Below are positions 61,435 to 64,000 of a stretch of DNA of 64,000 bases, piece by piece; the stretch's first letter is position 1, and each line of letters starts with the position of its first letter. This stretch comes from Pontibacter sp. E15-1 (lineage in GTDB: Bacteria; Bacteroidota; Bacteroidia; Cytophagales; Hymenobacteraceae). Made by a program: the position numbers and the translations under genes. Where the stretch lies: positions 25,963-89,962 of the forward strand of contig NZ_JAKVIR010000025.1 of NCBI RefSeq assembly GCF_022601975.1, written 5' to 3'. The notes below the pieces were generated by a model. It ran no database searches. It was not told the origin of the DNA and worked only from the letters and a program-made list of their open reading frames with translations.

Positions 61435-62718
61435 TTACTTTTTATAAACTTTCCCGTCCTTCATCACGAATTTAACATCCTCCAGGGTCTTGATGTTCTG
61501 GGTCGGGTCTTCCTTCACGGCGATGATGTCTGCGAAGAAGCCCGGGGCAAGCTGGCCGGATTCGTTTTCCATGTTCAGGATTTTGGCCGGAGTAATGGTC
61601 GCGCTCTGGATGGCTTCCATGGCAGGCATGCCCGCCTCTACCATATAGCCAAATTCCTTGGCGTTTTTCCCGTGCTCAAACACACCCGCATCTGTTCCGA
61701 AAGCAATCAGCACCCCCTTCTTGTACGCTCTCCCGAACGTATCCTGAATCTTAGGGCCAATTTCTAGGGCTTTGGGCACAACAAGCTCCGGGTAGTAATT
61801 CTTGACCTTTGCTTTTTCGCTCACTTCCTTGCCAGCCGTCAGGGTGGGCACCAGGTAAGTCTTGTGCTTTTTCATCAGGTCCATGGTCTCCTCGCTCATC
61901 AGGGTGCCATGCTCAATCGTTAACACTCCCCCTTTGATAGCCCGTTGCATGCCCTCGTCGCCGTGTGCGTGCGCCGCCACATGGAACCCGTAATCTTTTG
62001 CCGTCTGGGTAATCATCTTGATCTCCTCTAGCGTAAACTGCGGGTTAGAGCTGCTTTTGGCAACACTCAACACCCCGCCAGTAGCCGTGATCTTGATTAG
62101 GTCGGCACCGGTTTTATACCGTTCCCGCACCGCTTTCCGGGCATCGTCCACACTGTTCACCACGCCTTCCTTCGGCCCTGGGTTTCCGGTAAAAGCGGCG
62201 TTCATACCGTTGCTTGGGTCGGCGTGACCGCCGGTGGTGGCGATAGACTTGCCTGCCGTAAAAATTCGTGGCCCGGCTATTTTCCCTTTATTGATCGCGT
62301 CGCGCAACGAGATGTTCACGCCTGTTCCACCCAGATCGCGCACTGTGGTAAAACCTGCCAGCAAAGTGCTTTGCGCAAAGCCAACCGAGTTGAAGGCATC
62401 ATCTGCGGGGTCGTTGGTGAAGCGCTCCAGGTACTTGCTCGGGTTCGTCTCGCTCTCCAGGTGCACGTGCATATCTGTCAGGCCCGGTAGCACCGTCATA
62501 TCCCGAAGGTCGATGAGGCTGTCCGTCGCATTTTTGGGCTGCACATACCCATTCTCGATCCGCGTGATCTTGTTGCCGGAAACTATGATGGTCTTTTCCT
62601 GCAGCACCTTTCCGTTTCGGGTATCCACCAGTTTGCCGCTTTGGATGTATATATCCTGGGCGTAGAGGGTGTTACATGCGAGTAAAACCCCGAGGAAGGT
62701 CAGTAATCGTTTTTTCAT
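61435..62718 (-). CDS. Exported amidohydrolase (imidazolonepropionase-like)
   Basis: The 427-residue protein has a signal peptide (MKKRLLTFLGVLLACNTLYA, cut near residue 20), so it acts in the periplasm or outside. The metal-dependent TIM-barrel hydrolase domain shows the first metal motif TDMHVHLES (about 80-88), a Lys in ADLIKITATGG, then HVAAHAHGDEGM, IEHGTLM and the catalytic Asp in AFGTDAGVFEHG. Relatives include Xaa-Pro dipeptidases and organophosphate acid anhydrolase-like enzymes; the substrate here is unknown. It is a single gene with a clear terminator. Confidence 0.92.
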   Translation of the reverse strand: MKKRLLTFLGVLLACNTLYAQDIYIQSGKLVDTRNGKVLQEKTIIVSGNKITRIENGYVQPKNATDSLIDLRDMTVLPGLTDMHVHLESETNPSKYLERFTNDPADDAFNSVGFAQSTLLAGFTTVRDLGGTGVNISLRDAINKGKIAGPRIFTAGKSIATTGGHADPSNGMNAAFTGNPGPKEGVVNSVDDARKAVRERYKTGADLIKITATGGVLSVAKSSSNPQFTLEEIKMITQTAKDYGFHVAAHAHGDEGMQRAIKGGVLTIEHGTLMSEETMDLMKKHKTYLVPTLTAGKEVSEKAKVKNYYPELVVPKALEIGPKIQDTFGRAYKKGVLIAFGTDAGVFEHGKNAKEFGYMVEAGMPAMEAIQSATITPAKILNMENESGQLAPGFFADIIAVKEDPTQNIKTLEDVKFVMKDGKVYKK

Positions 62719-62748
62719 GAGCGGGTAGTTTTTTGTTAGAGATAACGG

Positions 62749-63120
62749 TTATACATGTTGGTCGATCAAGATAGCATTTCCATCCGGATCGAGCACAACA
62801 AAACTTGCTGGCCCGGTGGTATTCTCATCGGCCTCATTCTCTAACTTTATTCCCTTTCCTTTCAGCTGCCGCTGTATTTCCCTCACGTCATCAAATGCCT
62901 CAACGCGGTTAGCGTTCTCGTCCCAACCCGGGTTAAAGGTCAGGATGTTGTTTTCGAACATACCTTGGAACAACCCGATCAGGGTATGCTCATTTTTCAT
63001 GATGAGGTAATTCTGCGCGAGGTCGCCTGCAAACATCCTGAACCCGAGGGTTTCATAAAACTCCTTTGATGTGTTGATGTCCTTGACAGCAAGACTCACT
63101 GAAAATGCGCCTAATTTCAT
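62749..63120 (-). CDS. VOC family protein (glyoxalase/bleomycin resistance fold)
   Basis: The protein has 123 residues from the ATG at 63120 (MKLGAFSVSLAVKD), preferred because the upstream codons lie in the spacer. The paired beta-alpha-beta-beta-beta units of VOC proteins are seen: SVSLAVKDINTSKEFYETLGF at the start and ASFVVLDPDGNAILIDQHV at the end. The N-terminal His ligand position is Ser/Ala here, so metal binding is doubtful. It lies 34 bp downstream of a second VOC gene, probably in one transcript. Confidence 0.87.
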   Translation of the reverse strand: MKLGAFSVSLAVKDINTSKEFYETLGFRMFAGDLAQNYLIMKNEHTLIGLFQGMFENNILTFNPGWDENANRVEAFDDVREIQRQLKGKGIKLENEADENTTGPASFVVLDPDGNAILIDQHV

Positions 63121-63154
63121 AGTGGTTGTTTTAAATTTATTGAGTGAGGCCTGT

Positions 63155-63517
63155 TTATACATCCTCCACGATGAAAATAGCATTTTTATTCAAATCAAAA
63201 AACCCGAACTCATTAGTTCCCCAGGGAGTGGAGAGGCGCAGTTTGTCTGGCCTTACCGCTTTTCGCGCCACAAGCTCTTCAAAAATCGGCCGGATGTTTT
63301 TCACCACTATCCTGATCACCGAGCCGCCAAGCAACGGGTCGTCTGCGGTATCTGCGTGCCACTGCAGGTGCAGGCACAAGTGGTCTCTTTTCAGCACGGC
63401 ATACATCGTGTCTTTCTGCACCAGGCCAAACCCCACTTTTTCGTTATACCACACCACATCCCGTTCAATGTCCTGACTCGGTAACACAGGCGCGATTTCT
63501 AAGAGCGTGGTTTTCAT
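63155..63517 (-). CDS. VOC family protein (glyoxalase-like)
   Basis: The 120-residue protein opens with APVLPSQDIERDVVWYNEKVGF and closes with WGTNEFGFFDLNKNAIFIVED, the two halves of a VOC fold. HLCLHLQWH in the first half has histidines that could bind a metal or ligand. Related to bleomycin-resistance-like proteins; the substrate is unknown. It is first of a two-gene run with the other VOC gene and differs enough from it not to be a recent copy. Confidence 0.87.
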   Translation of the reverse strand: MKTTLLEIAPVLPSQDIERDVVWYNEKVGFGLVQKDTMYAVLKRDHLCLHLQWHADTADDPLLGGSVIRIVVKNIRPIFEELVARKAVRPDKLRLSTPWGTNEFGFFDLNKNAIFIVEDV

Positions 63518-63555
63518 AGCGGTAGCTTTAGCAGTAGGGTCGTTTCATTCTCTGT

Positions 63556-63673
63556 TTTACTGGTGCCCCGAAAGCTTTCGGGGTGTCTGAAAATGATGTC
63601 GAGTTTGAAACTCGACTGGGCCAGAGGCCCAATTATTACTTATACTCGCAAGACGCAAGCGAAAGCTATGCTT
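63556..63673 (-). repeat. Multi-hairpin repeat, family 1, copy 4 (reverse)
   Basis: Minus-strand order is CTTGCG-TCT-TGCGAG, TGGGCC-TCT-GGCCCA, GTCGAGTT-TCA-AACTCGAC and CCCCGAAAG/CTTTCGGGG. The first stem keeps pairing on the minus strand by two G-T wobbles. The element is flanked by CGTTTCATTC (63541) and its complement (63674-63683). Confidence 0.85.
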
Positions 63674-63698
63674 GAATGAAACGGCCCTTGCTTTAGAG

Positions 63699-63883
63699 CT
63701 AATCTTGTATTAGCGTATTTATCTGTTGGGTCAGCATGTTTACAAGCCCCGCTCTCTTGTTGGAAGCTTCTGCTACTCGACTCCCATACCTATCAGATAG
63801 TCAGGTTCGGGCGCTATCCAGTAAATGGCGATTCGTTCGATATCTTCAAATTGGATTTCTCTTACTGATAAGGGTATATCCAT
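63699..63883 (-). pseudogene. Broken GNAT acetyltransferase, N-terminal remnant
   Basis: ATG at 63883 reads VREIQFEDIERIAIYW and EPDYLIGMGVE, the usual opening of a GNAT N-acetyltransferase, then hits TAG (63775-63773). Past the stop the likeness goes on in frame (QKLPTRERGL) and, after a frameshift, as LTQQINTLIQD until a stop at 63699. The acetyl-CoA-binding part is missing. It is a decayed gene. Confidence 0.65.
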
Positions 63884-63934
63884 TTTAACTATTTGCAGCG
63901 CAGATTGCAGCGCAGAGTGCTATATTAAATGATA

Positions 63935-64000
63935 TTACGATAAATTTCTATGCGTTTCTCTCAGGTTGTGCATTCCACAAGCAATGAGCATGACCGCATC
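63935..64000 (-). CDS. C-terminal end of a probable DDE transposase (partial)
   Basis: The minus strand is open from base 64000 to TAA at 63937-63935 and reads DAVMLIACGMHNLRETHRNL. The LIACGMHN pattern resembles the last helix of IS5/DDE_Tnp_4-type transposases (iacxLHN). Only 21 residues are visible, so the call is tentative; the rest lies beyond the window. The dead acetyltransferase gene next to it would fit damage by such an element. Confidence 0.4.
   Translation of the reverse strand, partial: DAVMLIACGMHNLRETHRNLS

Noticed and set aside
32951..63673. Possible CRISPR array from recurring palindromic repeats
   Set aside because: The copies are many kilobases apart, in both orientations, with no regular spacers and no cas genes.

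Overview
The window reads as a chromosomal segment of a Bacteroidota bacterium, most likely of the order Cytophagales and close to Pontibacter/Hymenobacteraceae. This rests on two SusC/SusD pairs, a type IX secretion sorting domain, many lipoproteins, the fused rhamnulose-phosphate aldolase/lactaldehyde dehydrogenase, moderate-to-high GC genes with AT-rich leaders, and many interspersed palindromic repeats. The genus is inference; there is no rRNA here. One tRNA gene, tRNA-Pro(GGG), is present.

Layout. (1) 1-18.8 kb, almost all on the minus strand, is a sugar-uptake and catabolic locus. In transcription order it holds a GntR-type regulator, a DUF1080 lipoprotein, SusC/SusD pair 2, a DUF4432 epimerase-like protein, a mannose-6-P isomerase-like cupin, a TIM-barrel sugar isomerase/epimerase and a Gfo/Idh/MocA dehydrogenase. 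After a strong terminator and a dead IS fragment come SusC/SusD pair 1 and an SGNH-hydrolase lipoprotein that runs off the window. No classical glycoside hydrolase is seen, and the set fits an oxidative (3-keto-sugar) route. (2) 19.8-27.8 kb is a tightly coupled minus-strand operon, rhaDA-rhaI-rhaB-lutA-lutB-lutC, which takes L-rhamnose to DHAP plus lactaldehyde, then lactate, then pyruvate. (3) 28.3-33.9 kb, plus strand, carries tRNA-Pro, a small possible regulator, a D-2-hydroxyacid dehydrogenase with fused FAD and Fe-S parts, and purU. (4) 34.2-48.4 kb is a nitrate/nitrite assimilation island: nirB, nirD, a MoaC-MogA fusion, an outer-membrane porin, a NarK-type transporter, a nitrate reductase fused to its own FAD/BFD reductase, and a sulfite-reductase-like protein ending in a rubredoxin. 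The siroheme methyltransferase gene cobA is divergent, across an AT-rich control region with repeated palindromes. (5) 48.4-63.5 kb is mixed: a DUF4136 lipoprotein, a coiled-coil protein, a PaaN-type aldehyde dehydrogenase, a secreted subtilase with PKD and T9SS domains, aconitase, a TlpA-like lipoprotein, a SIMPL protein, two small hypotheticals, an amidohydrolase and two VOC proteins. The right end has a broken acetyltransferase gene and the tail of a probable transposase.

The gaps between genes carry at least three families of structured repeats: a four-copy multi-hairpin element of about 117 bp, a two-copy element of about 168 bp sitting inside two operons, and a MITE-like element with 15-bp terminal inverted repeats in the leader of susC pair 2. 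These, the NasA-reductase fusion and the rubredoxin-tailed pseudo-nitrite reductase are the observations most worth following.
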